Positions 8,481-18,389 are shown, numbered from the stretch's first letter. The stretch: 42,028 nt of DNA from Defluviitaleaceae bacterium (GCA_009780415.1 WRAC01000021.1:1-42028), one strand, 5' to 3'. Notes: a model not told the origin generated them from the letters alone. Numbers and translations: made by a program.

Positions 8481-10646
8481 ATGAATTCGAGCAAAGGCTT
8501 AGTAACAATACCCACAGATGTGGACGTAATTCCGCAAACGCTTGAGATTTTGGAAAAATGGGGAGCCGATGCTTTAAGGGATTGCGACGGAACCGAGTTC
8601 CCGGCTGAGCTGAGGGGTTGCGGAGCCAAGATTTACGCCACATATTATACAACGCGCAAAGACAATGCTTGGGCAAAAGCTAACCCTGATGAAATCCAGC
8701 AATGTTACTTAATGACAGGCTTCCGTACCGCTTTTGGCGAAAGTCTGGAGATAAAATTACTTGAGGGTATCAGCGCGGATTTGATGCGGGTGAACAGCCG
8801 CGACGATATCAAGCGATGGTGGGAGGTCATTGACCGGACAACCGGGGAAACCGTCCCGGCGGGGATGTGGGATTACGATGATGATTCCGGCTCTGTCGCA
8901 ATCAGCGGAACCATACCTTACCATGAGTATACCGTAAGCTTTTTGGCTTACCTCATATGGGATCCCGTACATATGTACAACGCGGTCGTAAATGACTGGC
9001 GGGATTTTGAGCCGCAAATCACTTTCGATGCGCGCCAGCCGAAAACAAAGGAATATTCAATGAAACGCCTGCGCCGTTTTTTGGAAGAAAATAAACATGT
9101 GGACGTAATCCGTTTTACAACCTTCTTTCATCAATTCACTCTAGTGTTCGACGAACTGCGGCGGGAAAAATACGTGGACTGGTATGGTTATTCCGCGTCC
9201 GTAAGCCCGTACATCCTTGAGCGGTTTGAAAAAGAGACGGGCTATCCTTTCCGCGCGGAATTTATTATAGATGAAGGTTATTATAATTCCCAGTATCGTA
9301 TACCATCCAAGGAATATAAGGATTTTATGGCGTTCCAGCGCCGCGAGGTGGCGGCCCTTGCCAAAGAAATGGTTGACATCTGCCATGAATACGGCAAAGA
9401 AGCCATGATGTTTTTAGGTGATCATTTTATAGGCACCGAACCGTTTATGGAAGAGTTTGAAACTATCGGACTGGACGCCGTTGTCGGGAGCGTCGGCAAC
9501 GGAAGCACCCTCCGGCTTATCGGCGACATCAAAGGAACGCGGTACAACGAAGGGCGTTTTTTACCATATTTCTTCCCGGACACCTTCCGCAAAGGCGGAA
9601 ATCCAAAAGCCGAGGCGGTTTCAAACTGGCTTTGCGCACGCCGCGCCATAATGCGCAGCCCCATTGACAGAATCGGATACGGCGGCTACCTTAAACTGGC
9701 GTTGGATTTCCCTGACTTTGTAGATTATATCGGGCATATATGCAATGAATTCCGTACCTTTTACAGCAATGTAAAAGGCGCGGAACCATTCTGCTTTGCC
9801 CGGGTTGCCGTGCTGAACTGCTGGGGGAAGATGCGCTCATGGGGCTGCCATATGGTGCATCATGCCCTATACCAGAAGCAAAACTACAGCTACGCCGGAA
9901 TAATCGAAATCCTTTCCGGCGCGCCGTATGATGTGAGTTTTATAAGTTTTGACGATATAACAGCGGAACCCGCCTTGCTTAATAAATTTGATGCTATATT
10001 GAATATCGGCGATGCGGACACAGCTCACACGGGCGGCGAATATTGGGCCGATGAGCGGGTTGTTACTGCCGTCCGCGCGTTTATCGCCAATGGCGGCGGA
10101 TTTATCGGCGTTGGGGAGCCGTCGGGGCACCGGCGGCAGGGGCGCGTCCTACAGCTTGCGGCTGCTCTTGGGGTGGAGAAGGAAACCGGGTTTACCCTCG
10201 GATATGATAAATATAATTGGGATGAAAGACGGCACTTCATAACGGAGGAAATAAAGGATACATCTAAAATTGATTTTGGCGAAGGTATGAAAGGTATATA
10301 CGCGCTGCCGGGAACGGATGTTCTTATATGCCGCGACAAGGAGGTGCGGCTTGCGGCAAACGGGTATTCACGCGGCAGGACAGTTTATATCGGCGGTTTG
10401 CCTTATTCCGCGGAAAACGCCAGGCTGCTGCACAGGGCAATCCTTTGGGTTTGCGGCAAAGACGGGCAATTATGCGAATGGCACACGGATAACCCGCATA
10501 CGGAAATCCATGTTTATCCCAATGCGGGGCGGTATTGCGTTATCAACAACACTTATGAGCCGCAAGAAACAGTAGTCCGCGCGGCGGGCAGGCAATTTGC
10601 GCTTACGGTAGAAAGCGGGGCTTTGCGGTGGTATGAGTATGTTTAA
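8481..10646 (+). CDS. GH112 galacto-N-biose/lacto-N-biose phosphorylase
   Basis: A 721-residue protein of the family's usual length (about 715-750). It begins with the typical VTIPTDVDV...ILEKWGADALRDCDGTEFP segment and contains GDHFIGTEP with Asp314, which lines up in position with the catalytic Asp313 reported for the Bifidobacterium enzyme. A Rossmann-like C-terminal domain (SFDDITAEPALLNKFDAILNIGD, GGGFIGVGEPSG) follows. The enzyme cleaves Gal-beta-1,3-HexNAc with phosphate to galactose-1-phosphate and the free N-acetylhexosamine in the cytosol. Start 8481 follows GGGAGG. I see no stop or frame break, so this gene seems intact although its neighbours are decayed. A D-galactosyl-beta-1,4-L-rhamnose phosphorylase is the alternative within GH112. 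Confidence 0.85.
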   Translation: MNSSKGLVTIPTDVDVIPQTLEILEKWGADALRDCDGTEFPAELRGCGAKIYATYYTTRKDNAWAKANPDEIQQCYLMTGFRTAFGESLEIKLLEGISADLMRVNSRDDIKRWWEVIDRTTGETVPAGMWDYDDDSGSVAISGTIPYHEYTVSFLAYLIWDPVHMYNAVVNDWRDFEPQITFDARQPKTKEYSMKRLRRFLEENKHVDVIRFTTFFHQFTLVFDELRREKYVDWYGYSASVSPYILERFEKETGYPFRAEFIIDEGYYNSQYRIPSKEYKDFMAFQRREVAALAKEMVDICHEYGKEAMMFLGDHFIGTEPFMEEFETIGLDAVVGSVGNGSTLRLIGDIKGTRYNEGRFLPYFFPDTFRKGGNPKAEAVSNWLCARRAIMRSPIDRIGYGGYLKLALDFPDFVDYIGHICNEFRTFYSNVKGAEPFCFARVAVLNCWGKMRSWGCHMVHHALYQKQNYSYAGIIEILSGAPYDVSFISFDDITAEPALLNKFDAILNIGDADTAHTGGEYWADERVVTAVRAFIANGGGFIGVGEPSGHRRQGRVLQLAAALGVEKETGFTLGYDKYNWDERRHFITEEIKDTSKIDFGEGMKGIYALPGTDVLICRDKEVRLAANGYSRGRTVYIGGLPYSAENARLLHRAILWVCGKDGQLCEWHTDNPHTEIHVYPNAGRYCVINNTYEPQETVVRAAGRQFALTVESGALRWYEYV

Positions 10647-11568
10647 TCCGGGTGACTTTGACACCGTCACAAGCGGCGGTATGACCGTTACGCTTTATAA
10701 AAAATTTCCAAGCGTCATAAAATATAGCGTAAACAGAAAAACAATAGACGGACTTCGCAGCCCGGTTAACTCCGTTTCTATCGGGCTAATCGGCGCGGAC
10801 CCGCCGAACTCCGTCCGTGATTATATTCCGCGTAAAGTGGATTACAAAAAGACGGGCAGCGACAATGCCGCCTACACGCTTTACATAGACGATATTTTTA
10901 TTATAACGGTAAATTTTAAGGCCGTTGAAAAGACACTTATCATCGACACGTTAAAAATCGAGGAGCTTACATCCCTGAAGCTTAAATCCATATTTTATCC
11001 AAACAACGGATTGGTAAGCGTTTCAAGCGCAAATAACGCGCAAATAGCGATGATGTGGGCAGAAAAAGGCGATCACACAGATACGCCGCCGGTAGGGGGC
11101 AGCGTATATTCACCCGATATAAACCCGCGCGAAAGTTGGAACAGGCAATATGACCGCATACTGGATTTAAAGTCGTGCGCAAACGCAACCGCGGTTCTTA
11201 TCCCAAGAGCGGACAAGAATACTTTGGATTATATTGAACCCGCTGCCGAGGGAACGCCTATAACCCATGATGAAGCCGCAGGGCGCAATGTGTCGGTAAT
11301 ATTCTTTAGCAACGGCGGGTTGTCCGCCACCATGATTAACAACCGCTCCAGCGAAGGTGAGCGCATGTGGTACAATCTCACACGCGCCGGCGAAAGCGTC
11401 GTTTCCGGGCAAATCGGCGAGGCGCGGCATTATTACCGGCACGAAGCCTCCGTTGAAACACGGAAAACGCTGAAAACCGTCAATGAAAAGCTATTGCTGG
11501 ACGAACTGCCGCTGACAAAGGTTATCATAACCGAAGATACGCAACGCGGTACCGCTGCATATAAGTGA
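10633..11568 (+). pseudogene. GH101 endo-alpha-N-acetylgalactosaminidase, N-terminal remnant
   Basis: The 311-residue product matches the beta-sandwich domain that precedes the catalytic barrel in GH101 enzymes: it starts with a TVTLYKKFPSVIKY strand pair and ends with LPLTKVIITED, the segment that leads into the barrel (normally followed by a Gly-Asp-Gly/Trp-Gln-Asp-Gly stretch). The barrel is gone: after TEDTQ the frame ends within six residues. The first codons overlap the GH112 stop by 14 bases, so it was translationally coupled to it. There is no signal peptide, which is unusual for an enzyme that normally attacks mucin outside the cell. Confidence 0.7.
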
Positions 11569-12457
11569 GCATCCTTTCGATAATACAAGCGAAACCCCGG
11601 CTGCGGGCGATAAATCCGGAAGCGCCGGCGTACCTTTGTGGATTCACCCTATGAAAGCGCGGTTTACTGCCCCCAAAAACGGCAAAATCCGTTACAGGCT
11701 TGAAACAGCCGCTTCTGCGGATCCGGATGCGGCGGTATACTTTACCTGGGCTTCATGCAAGGAATTTATGTCCGATATTGATTATGCGCTGAATGACCCC
11801 AATGTACCGTTCCGGGAGGATTTTGAAAACGCTGATGAAAGGTGGGGCGGGCTTGCATGCGCGAACGGCGGTCAGAATTCACAGACGCATTTAGCCGAAA
11901 AGGTTGAGGAAAACAAAGAATGGTATGTACCCAAAGGCAGCGCCAATGTAATGGGGCTTGATGTAGATGTGCCCGGCCATGGCTTGCAGCCTTTCAATTA
12001 TGTAATTAACGGAAGGTACACTCTTGTTTCCCATGAAAACGCTGCGGGCGAGATTCTGCGCACTATGCCGCAGACCATGCGCCTTGAAGCGGATAAGCGG
12101 TATAGGCTGACTTTTAATTATAAAGCATACAGCGATACTGAAGCGGAGGCCTCAAAAAGCGCTCCGTTTTATGCGGTTGAGATAAAGGGTAAGATAAACG
12201 GTTCGGATTACATCACATTACATCGCAAGGAACTTGAAAACACGCCTAAGAAATTCGACCGCTACGTAAGGGATTATTTTTATCAGGAAAACGAGCCAAA
12301 ATGTATTCATGCTGACATTACCTTTGAAACAGGCGGGTTTAAAAGCATGGAAGACCCCGAAGACGGCGATATCTATCTTGTGTTTACAAAACTTGCGGCA
12401 GGCGGCGCGATTAATCTGTTCCTGGACGACATAAAGGTTGAGGAGGCCGGAAGGTAA
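11569..12457 (+). pseudogene. GH101 C-terminal remnant (carbohydrate-binding region)
   Basis: The frame from a nominal TTG at 11636 (open upstream through 11569) encodes the C-terminal part of a GH101 enzyme. VPFREDFENADERWG, THLAE, GRYTLVSHEN and ILRTMPQTMRLEADKRYRLTFNYKA resemble the galactose-binding-like domain after the catalytic core. It is in a different frame from the N-terminal piece, so the junction near 11,545-11,570 is out of frame as well as deleting several hundred codons. No ribosome binding site precedes it. Confidence 0.65.
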
Positions 12458-12460
12458 ACT

Positions 12461-12919
12461 ATGTTTGGTTATGGAATTGAGGTAAATATCAAAAATAAAC
12501 CTGAGCTTGATCCTGAGTTCATTCCGCTGCATAAATTCAATGAAATATTTTTGAAAACCGCGTCAATCCCATTCTCGTTCGCGGCGGAGCGCAATGATAA
12601 GCAAATATTTGTAAGGCACACCCACATCCGCGGCGATGAGGCTCACGCAAACGCGGACAGGTATTTTATCGACCGTTTGGTTAAGTTTGAGATATGGCAA
12701 AAAGGCGGATTCCGGATATATGAAACCCTTGCCAACGCTATGCTCAATGTGGCGCAATACGAACGCCCAGCCAACGGCGTGCGCTGTCTTGGAATAAATA
12801 TGGAGGGGCCCTTTTTTTCACGCGGAAAAAGAGGCGCGCATCCGGCTGATCTTGTGCTGCTAGATAACGAGCTTTTTGTACAAAAAGTGTATGTTGGCGG
12901 AAAGGAGATTCTTCGTTAA
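12461..12919 (+). pseudogene. chimeric remnant: ROK kinase N-terminus joined to NagA pieces
   Basis: The 152-residue frame is a mosaic. Residues 1 to about 86 match the N-terminal extension of a clostridial ROK-family sugar kinase subgroup, ending in DRLVKFEIWQKGGFRIY. Residues about 87-127 match N-acetylglucosamine-6-phosphate deacetylase around its metal-site loop (CLGINMEGPFFSRGKRGAHP). The last about 25 residues match the extreme C-terminus of the same enzyme (ADLVLLDNELFVQKVYVGGKEI). Kinase motifs (DxGxT), the NagA catalytic histidines and most of its barrel are missing. Both joins keep the frame open. Neither activity is possible. Both would have processed the hexosamine released by the GH112 enzyme. 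Confidence 0.7.
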
Positions 12920-12921
12920 AG

Positions 12922-12960
12922 CGGGTTAATTATCCAACCCGAAAACACTTTTATAGTGTT
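12922..12960. terminator. double hairpin between convergent genes
   Basis: Two adjacent stems, 12922-12927 with 12936-12941 and 12944-12949 with 12955-12960, fill the gap between the plus-strand remnants and the minus-strand histidine kinase. T tracts are weak on both sides; bidirectional termination is an inference. Confidence 0.45.
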
Positions 12961-12964
12961 ATTA

Positions 12965-14032
12965 TTAATGTTTTACTGCCTGTTGAATGGGCAGCGACAC
13001 AGTGAAACTGCTTCCTTTGCCAAGCTCGCTCTGGACTTTTATTTTCCCGTTTTCAAGCTCTAAAATCCTCTTTACAAGCGAAAGCCCCAAACCATTTCCT
13101 TCGGCAGCCCTTGATTGGTCGCCCTGATAAAACTTGTCAAAAATGCGCCTTTTCGTTTCATCATCCATTCCGGCGCCTTTATCTGAGACGGTTACGCAAG
13201 CATCCCCCTCTGAGCTTTTAAGCGCAACATTAATTTCGCCGCCGTCAGGACTGAACTTTATCGCGTTTCCTAATAGGTTTATCCAAAGATGGCTCAGCAT
13301 TTCTTCATTTGCGTGTATCCGTATATTTTCAAGGGTTATAGATACTTCTAACTGCTTTCTTCGCAATTGCGGTTCCAGCAGCAAAATCGTTCTGCGTATT
13401 TGCTCGTCTAAGGAATACTCGTTTTCTTCGGTAACTTTACCCGTGCTTTCAAGCCTCGATAAAAGGAGCACATTGTTAGAAAGCCGTGTAAGCCGTTCGC
13501 TTTCCGATATTATGATGTCAAGATACTCATTGCGCTGTTCATCTGACAACGTTTCTGATTTCAAATGTTTAGCGAATCCTCGGATAGAAGTAATGGGGGT
13601 TTTGAACTCATGCGAAATATTACTGACAAAATCGCCGCGAAGCGTTTCGATATTTGAAAGCTCCTTAACCATTTCATTAAAGCTTAAAGAAATGAGGTCT
13701 ACCTCCTTTGTCCATCCGGTTTTCATCCTTACCTTAAAGTTGCCTGATGCCACTTCCTTTGTAGCTTCGGCCAAATCATATATTTGGCGTAAAAAACGCT
13801 CGCCGCCAATCCGCGCTAATATTGTGCCGGTAAATAAGCTGACAAGCAGCATATATAAAACTAAAAGGATAAGACGGTGCTCGCCTTGAATGATGTTTAA
13901 GTTAAACAAGATTATGCCGACAACGCCTGAAATAGCCATGCTTATTAATAAAATTACAAATATCATGGCGACAAGCAATAGAAGTAACGGTATTTTTTTG
14001 TTAAATATCATTATCCGTTTTTTAGTCCTCAT
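12965..14032 (-). CDS. HAMP-containing sensor histidine kinase
   Basis: A 355-residue membrane sensor kinase. Two transmembrane helices (about 14-45 and 53-73) enclose only a very short loop, so it is an intramembrane-sensing type rather than one with a large extracellular domain. HAMP follows at about 75-127, then the dimerisation helix with phospho-acceptor His141 (NISHEFKTP), N box with Asn256 (NLLGNAIKF), and ATP-lid motifs DKGAGMD and GNGLGLSLV. The short-loop architecture resembles BceS-like kinases that respond to peptide antibiotics through a partner transporter, although those lack HAMP. It overlaps the response regulator stop by 11 bases. Confidence 0.85.
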   Translation of the reverse strand: MRTKKRIMIFNKKIPLLLLLVAMIFVILLISMAISGVVGIILFNLNIIQGEHRLILLVLYMLLVSLFTGTILARIGGERFLRQIYDLAEATKEVASGNFKVRMKTGWTKEVDLISLSFNEMVKELSNIETLRGDFVSNISHEFKTPITSIRGFAKHLKSETLSDEQRNEYLDIIISESERLTRLSNNVLLLSRLESTGKVTEENEYSLDEQIRRTILLLEPQLRRKQLEVSITLENIRIHANEEMLSHLWINLLGNAIKFSPDGGEINVALKSSEGDACVTVSDKGAGMDDETKRRIFDKFYQGDQSRAAEGNGLGLSLVKRILELENGKIKVQSELGKGSSFTVSLPIQQAVKH

Positions 14033-14708
14033 CGTTTTTCACCGCTTTGTAACCCAATCCCCGTACTGTTTCAACAGTAAATTCCGGCCAGTTATAGAAG
14101 CGTTCGCGTAACCTTCCGATATGGACGCTGACCGTATGCTCGGTTGATTCGGTATCTACGCCCCAGATTTCATCCATTAGCTGTATACGGGTGAAGATTG
14201 TGCCGGAATAACTGAGTAATTTATATAGAAGCATAAACTCCTTCTGCGGCAGGGTGAAACGCTCTGTCTCGCGGGTTATTGTTAATGTGTCATAATTCAA
14301 GGTTACCTTACCGATGTTTATTTTCCGTTCATTAACAATCTTAGCCCGCCGCAGCAGCGCCTTGACGCGGAGGACAAGCTCTTCCTCGTCAACGGGTTTT
14401 ATCATATAATCGTCTGTCCCGACAATAAACCCCCTGCGCTTATCCTTGATTGCTTCCTTTGCCGTTACCATTAAAATAGGCAAATTATATCCCGCGCCGC
14501 GCAGCTGCTCGGTCAGGGTATATCCATCCATGCCTGGCATCATTATATCCGTTATCATTAAATCAATGTGCTGGCGGTCTAAAATATCAAGGGCTTCCTC
14601 CGCGTCTTTCGCCAAAACCGGGGTATACCGTTCGCTGATGAGGATTACCTCCAAAAGCTTCCTTATGTTCGGGTCATCTTCCGCCACAAGTATGCGAATC
14701 ATAATCAT
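14022..14708 (-). CDS. OmpR-family response regulator
   Basis: Receiver domain residues 1-120 with acidic pocket AEDD, phospho-acceptor Asp54 (ITDIMMPGMDG), Thr/Ala at TAKEA and Lys at YMIKPVD. A winged-helix DNA-binding domain follows (LPQKEFMLLYKLLSY, TVSVHIGRLRERF, VRGLGYKAV). It is the partner of the overlapping histidine kinase. I use ATG 14708, 4 bases after GAAAGG; ATG 14702 gives MIRILVAEDD and is equally plausible. The gene lies 50 bases downstream of the ABC transporter pair, in the same direction. Confidence 0.85.
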   Translation of the reverse strand: MIMIRILVAEDDPNIRKLLEVILISERYTPVLAKDAEEALDILDRQHIDLMITDIMMPGMDGYTLTEQLRGAGYNLPILMVTAKEAIKDKRRGFIVGTDDYMIKPVDEEELVLRVKALLRRAKIVNERKINIGKVTLNYDTLTITRETERFTLPQKEFMLLYKLLSYSGTIFTRIQLMDEIWGVDTESTEHTVSVHIGRLRERFYNWPEFTVETVRGLGYKAVKNDED

Positions 14709-14758
14709 CCGACCTTTCGTCCGAACCATAGATGCAGAATTATCTTGAAATTATGTGA

Positions 14759-16606
14759 TTATGCGGCAGGCTCAAATTGGCTGTTATAAAGCTCGGCATA
14801 GAATCCGCCTTTTTCGAGCAGTTCAATATGGCTGCCGTTTTCAACAATATCTCCGTCCTTCATTACCAATATGATGTCGGCGTTTTTAATGGTGGATAAA
14901 CGGTGAGCGATGACAAAGGATGTTCGGCCAACGGTCAGTTTATCCATTGCTTCTTGTATCAGATGTTCGGTGCGGGTATCCACAGAGCTTGTAGCTTCGT
15001 CTAATATCATCATAGGAGCGTTTTGAATCATGGCACGGGCAATGGTAACAAGCTGTTTCTGTCCTTGCGAAAGATTAACCTTGTCATTTAAAACCGTGTC
15101 ATAACCCTGCGGTAAAGCCTTGATAAAATAATGAAGCCCTAATGCCTTGCAAGTCTCCTTCACTTGCTCATCCGTTACCCCCTGCTTGCAATAGACGATA
15201 TTTTCCTTAACTGTTCCCTCAAAAAGCCATGTGTCTTGCAACACCATACCAAACTGCTTTTGCACATTTTCACGCGGAACATGATGGGTTGGAACACCGT
15301 CCAATAGGATTTCGCCGCCGTCCAATTCATAAAAACGCATGATTAAATTTACAATGGTGGTTTTTCCCGCGCCGGTTGGCCCCACGATTGCGATTTTTTG
15401 CCCGGCCTTTATGCTAGCGGAGAAATTATGAATGACGGTTTTTTCGGGAACATACCCAAACTTTACATTACGGAATTCTATGTCGCCCTTAATACCGTTA
15501 AGGTGTTTTGCCTTTTGGCTTTCGCCGGCCAGTTCTTCTTCGTCAAAGAATTCAAACACTCGCTCACCGGCGGCGGCTGTTCTTTGAAGGTTTTGGAAAG
15601 CCTGCGCCAGTTGAGAGAGCGGCTGGGTGAAAAGGCGTATGTAAATCATAAACGCCGCAATCACGCCGAATTGGATTGTTCCGTTCATGGCAAGCGCCGC
15701 GCCCGCGACACAAACGGCAACATAACCTAGGTTGCCGATAAACATCATCAAAGGCATCATCAACCCGGACATGAACTGGCTTTTCCAACCGCTGTCAAAC
15801 AGGCTCTCGTTTACTTCCTCAAAAACGCGCTTTGCTTCTTTGCCGCCATTATAAGCCTTAACTATGCTGTGGCCCGAGTAAATTTCTTCCACATGACCAT
15901 TCACGGCACCCAGGTCTTTTTGCTGCCGAACAAAATGCTTCCGCGATTTACCCATTATTACCGCCATGATTATAAACCCGATAATACTCGTTGCAATCGC
16001 GGTCAGAGCCATATGCCAGTTGTTATAAAACATCATAATAGCCGAACCGAAAAACATGGTTATAGATGTAACCAAAGAACCGATACTTTGGTTCAATGTC
16101 TGCCCGATAGTATCCACATCATTTGTGACACGGCTGAGGATATCGCCGTAGCTTGCCTTATCAAAGTATTTAAGCGGAAGCCTGTTAATTTTTTGCGATA
16201 TGCCTGTACGCATATTCTTAGCGACTTTTTGCGTTACCGTCGCCATGATAAAGCCCTGAACGAAATTCAAAATTGCCGAACCCGCATACAGGATTACGAG
16301 CAACAGACCTATTTGGAAAACCGCGTCAAAGTCTACGCCTATCATTTGCCCGGATTCCATAAGCGCGGCAATTACCTTTTGGATTTCGTTTGTCATCTTT
16401 CCTATTTGGTCGGGTCCGATGATGGTAAATACCGTACCCAAAGCGGCGATAACAAGCGAGATTATGATAGCGGGGATATAATTTCTGCAATATTGTATTA
16501 ACTTAATCCATGTTCCCTTAAAGTCCTTGGCTTTTTCGGTAACAACGCCCATTGGCGCGGGGCCGCCGGGGTTTCTCCGCCTTCTTTCCGTTCTCTGCTC
16601 ATTCAT
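14759..16606 (-). CDS. heterodimeric ABC exporter, catalytic-site subunit
   Basis: A 615-residue half-transporter: about 45 cytosolic N-terminal residues rich in Arg, six transmembrane helices (about 50-340), then the ATPase domain. Walker A is GPTGAGKTT, Walker B MMILDEATSS with the catalytic Glu, but the signature is LSQGQ instead of LSGGQ. Together with its neighbour this gives one complete and one degenerate ATP site, as in TM287/288 and BmrCD-type drug exporters. ATG 16606 follows GAGGAGGAAC and overlaps the stop of the upstream subunit by 4 bases (ATGA), so the two are translationally coupled. Confidence 0.85.
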   Translation of the reverse strand: MNEQRTERRRRNPGGPAPMGVVTEKAKDFKGTWIKLIQYCRNYIPAIIISLVIAALGTVFTIIGPDQIGKMTNEIQKVIAALMESGQMIGVDFDAVFQIGLLLVILYAGSAILNFVQGFIMATVTQKVAKNMRTGISQKINRLPLKYFDKASYGDILSRVTNDVDTIGQTLNQSIGSLVTSITMFFGSAIMMFYNNWHMALTAIATSIIGFIIMAVIMGKSRKHFVRQQKDLGAVNGHVEEIYSGHSIVKAYNGGKEAKRVFEEVNESLFDSGWKSQFMSGLMMPLMMFIGNLGYVAVCVAGAALAMNGTIQFGVIAAFMIYIRLFTQPLSQLAQAFQNLQRTAAAGERVFEFFDEEELAGESQKAKHLNGIKGDIEFRNVKFGYVPEKTVIHNFSASIKAGQKIAIVGPTGAGKTTIVNLIMRFYELDGGEILLDGVPTHHVPRENVQKQFGMVLQDTWLFEGTVKENIVYCKQGVTDEQVKETCKALGLHYFIKALPQGYDTVLNDKVNLSQGQKQLVTIARAMIQNAPMMILDEATSSVDTRTEHLIQEAMDKLTVGRTSFVIAHRLSTIKNADIILVMKDGDIVENGSHIELLEKGGFYAELYNSQFEPAA

Positions 16607-18363
16607 GCCGACAGTTCCTCCTCGCTTAATTGGCTCATAGCAATTTGCCGGTATACCTCGCAATTTTGCAATAAATCTTTATGACGGCCATGCCCTGCAA
16701 TCTTGCCCTCGTCCAGCACAATTATTTGGTCGGCATCCATTATGGTCCCGATGCGTTGTGCCACTATTAAACAGGTTGACCCCCGTGTGTTATCCTTTAA
16801 TGCCTTACGCAAATCACGGTCTGTCTTGTAGTCAAGCGCAGAGAACGTATCGTCAAAAATAAATATTTCCGGTCGCCGGCATACGGCGCGCGCTATGGAA
16901 ATACGCTGTTTCTGACCTCCTGATAAATTCGTGCCGCCTTGCGCCACCGGCGCATTATACTGTCCTTCCATTTCCTCAACGAAATCCGAGCCTTGCGCAA
17001 TGCTCACAGCCCGTTTGACATCATCCTCCGCAATCTTACCTATCCCATTATCGCCGTATCCTACATTGGAATTTATTGTCCCCTTAAATAGAACAGCTTT
17101 TTGCGGAACGTATCCGATCATGCTTAACAAGGGTTCCAGCTTGAAATCCTTTACATTTACGCCGTTTAAAAGCACTTCGCCCTCGGTCGCGTCGAAGAAT
17201 CGCGGTATTAGATGTATGAGGGTCGATTTACCGCTTCCGGTAGAGCCAATGAACGCGACGGTTTCTCCTTTGCTTGCTTTAAAACTGATATTTTCAAGCG
17301 CATAATCCGCAGCGTCGGGATATTTAAAGCTTACCTGATTAAATACAACCTCTCCCTTTACATCCGGCTTGCCTTCGCTTCTACCGCCATCCTTAATATT
17401 AGGGTCAGTGTCCAGCACTTCATTAATACGATTTGCCGAAACACCGGCACGGGGCAGCATAATGAAAATCATCACCAGCATCATAAAGGACATTATTACC
17501 TGCATGGCGTAGATTGAAAATACCATCATGTTAGAGAAAATCGGCAATCTATCCATCGCTTGCGCTGAATTTATCAAGTGCGCGCCAATCCAATAAACGG
17601 CAAGGGATAACCCGCTCATAATCATTGTCATCACCGGCATCATTACAGCCATTGCCCGGCTTGTGAAAAGCTGTGTTCCCGTCAGCTCATTATTGGCGCG
17701 TTCAAATTTCGTTTCTTGATATTCCTCGGCGTTATAAGCCCTGACTACACGAAGCCCCGTAAGGTTCTCACGGGTAACGCGGTTCATATTGTCAATCAAA
17801 GACTGCATTTTTTTGAACTTTGGTATAACGAATATCATCAGGAAGCTTATCATCACGATCAAAACCCCTACCGCCACGCCGGTAGCCATCGTCCATTCCA
17901 TACCTTTGCCGGCGATTTTAGTAATAGCCCAAACCGCTGTTATCGGTGCTTTAACGATAAGCTGCAAGCCCATTGTTATCAGCATCTGAACTTGAGTTAT
18001 GTCATTGGTGGAGCGGGTGATAAGGCTATCGGGTGAAAAATGGTTCATTTCTTTCATAGAAAAGGAATCCACTTTGTTAAAGATCAGGCTTCGTAAACGT
18101 CTCGAAAACCTCGCGCCAATCATTGCGGCAAAATAACCGACTATTACAGCGGCGGCTAAACTGCCAAGCGTACATAAAAGCATCATTCCCCCGGCTGTCC
18201 ATATATCTTTCATGCCGCTGCCGGGAGTCTGGACAAGGGTGGTAATCTCAGACATATAGTCCGGCGCTTTCAAATCCAGCCAAACCTGCGTTATAATGAA
18301 GCCTAAGCTGATAAGCGCCATCATCCATTCTTTAGGTTTAAGGTACTTAAAGATTTTTAACAT
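16603..18363 (-). CDS. heterodimeric ABC exporter, degenerate-site subunit
   Basis: A 586-residue half-transporter with six transmembrane helices in the first about 310 residues and a C-terminal ATPase domain. Walker A is GSTGSGKST and the signature is canonical (LSGGQKQR), but Walker B reads IFIFDDTFSALD with Asp in place of the catalytic Glu. This is complementary to the partner, which has Glu but a weak signature. ATG 18363 is preferred over 18369 because AAGGGG then lies 9 bases upstream. It is the second gene after the MarR regulator. Substrate is unknown; lipophilic drugs or antimicrobial peptides are typical for the family. Confidence 0.85.
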   Translation of the reverse strand: MLKIFKYLKPKEWMMALISLGFIITQVWLDLKAPDYMSEITTLVQTPGSGMKDIWTAGGMMLLCTLGSLAAAVIVGYFAAMIGARFSRRLRSLIFNKVDSFSMKEMNHFSPDSLITRSTNDITQVQMLITMGLQLIVKAPITAVWAITKIAGKGMEWTMATGVAVGVLIVMISFLMIFVIPKFKKMQSLIDNMNRVTRENLTGLRVVRAYNAEEYQETKFERANNELTGTQLFTSRAMAVMMPVMTMIMSGLSLAVYWIGAHLINSAQAMDRLPIFSNMMVFSIYAMQVIMSFMMLVMIFIMLPRAGVSANRINEVLDTDPNIKDGGRSEGKPDVKGEVVFNQVSFKYPDAADYALENISFKASKGETVAFIGSTGSGKSTLIHLIPRFFDATEGEVLLNGVNVKDFKLEPLLSMIGYVPQKAVLFKGTINSNVGYGDNGIGKIAEDDVKRAVSIAQGSDFVEEMEGQYNAPVAQGGTNLSGGQKQRISIARAVCRRPEIFIFDDTFSALDYKTDRDLRKALKDNTRGSTCLIVAQRIGTIMDADQIIVLDEGKIAGHGRHKDLLQNCEVYRQIAMSQLSEEELSA

Positions 18364-18389
18364 GAACATTATCCCCTTCTATTATAGTT

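Noticed and set aside
8481-10646. GH112 gene as another pseudogene of the decayed locus
   Set aside because: Full family length, Asp at the expected catalytic position and no frame break, so it is kept as intact.
13134-13889. 251-codon plus-strand ORF across the histidine kinase
   Set aside because: Low-complexity Ser/Leu composition typical of the antisense of a kinase gene; no start signal.
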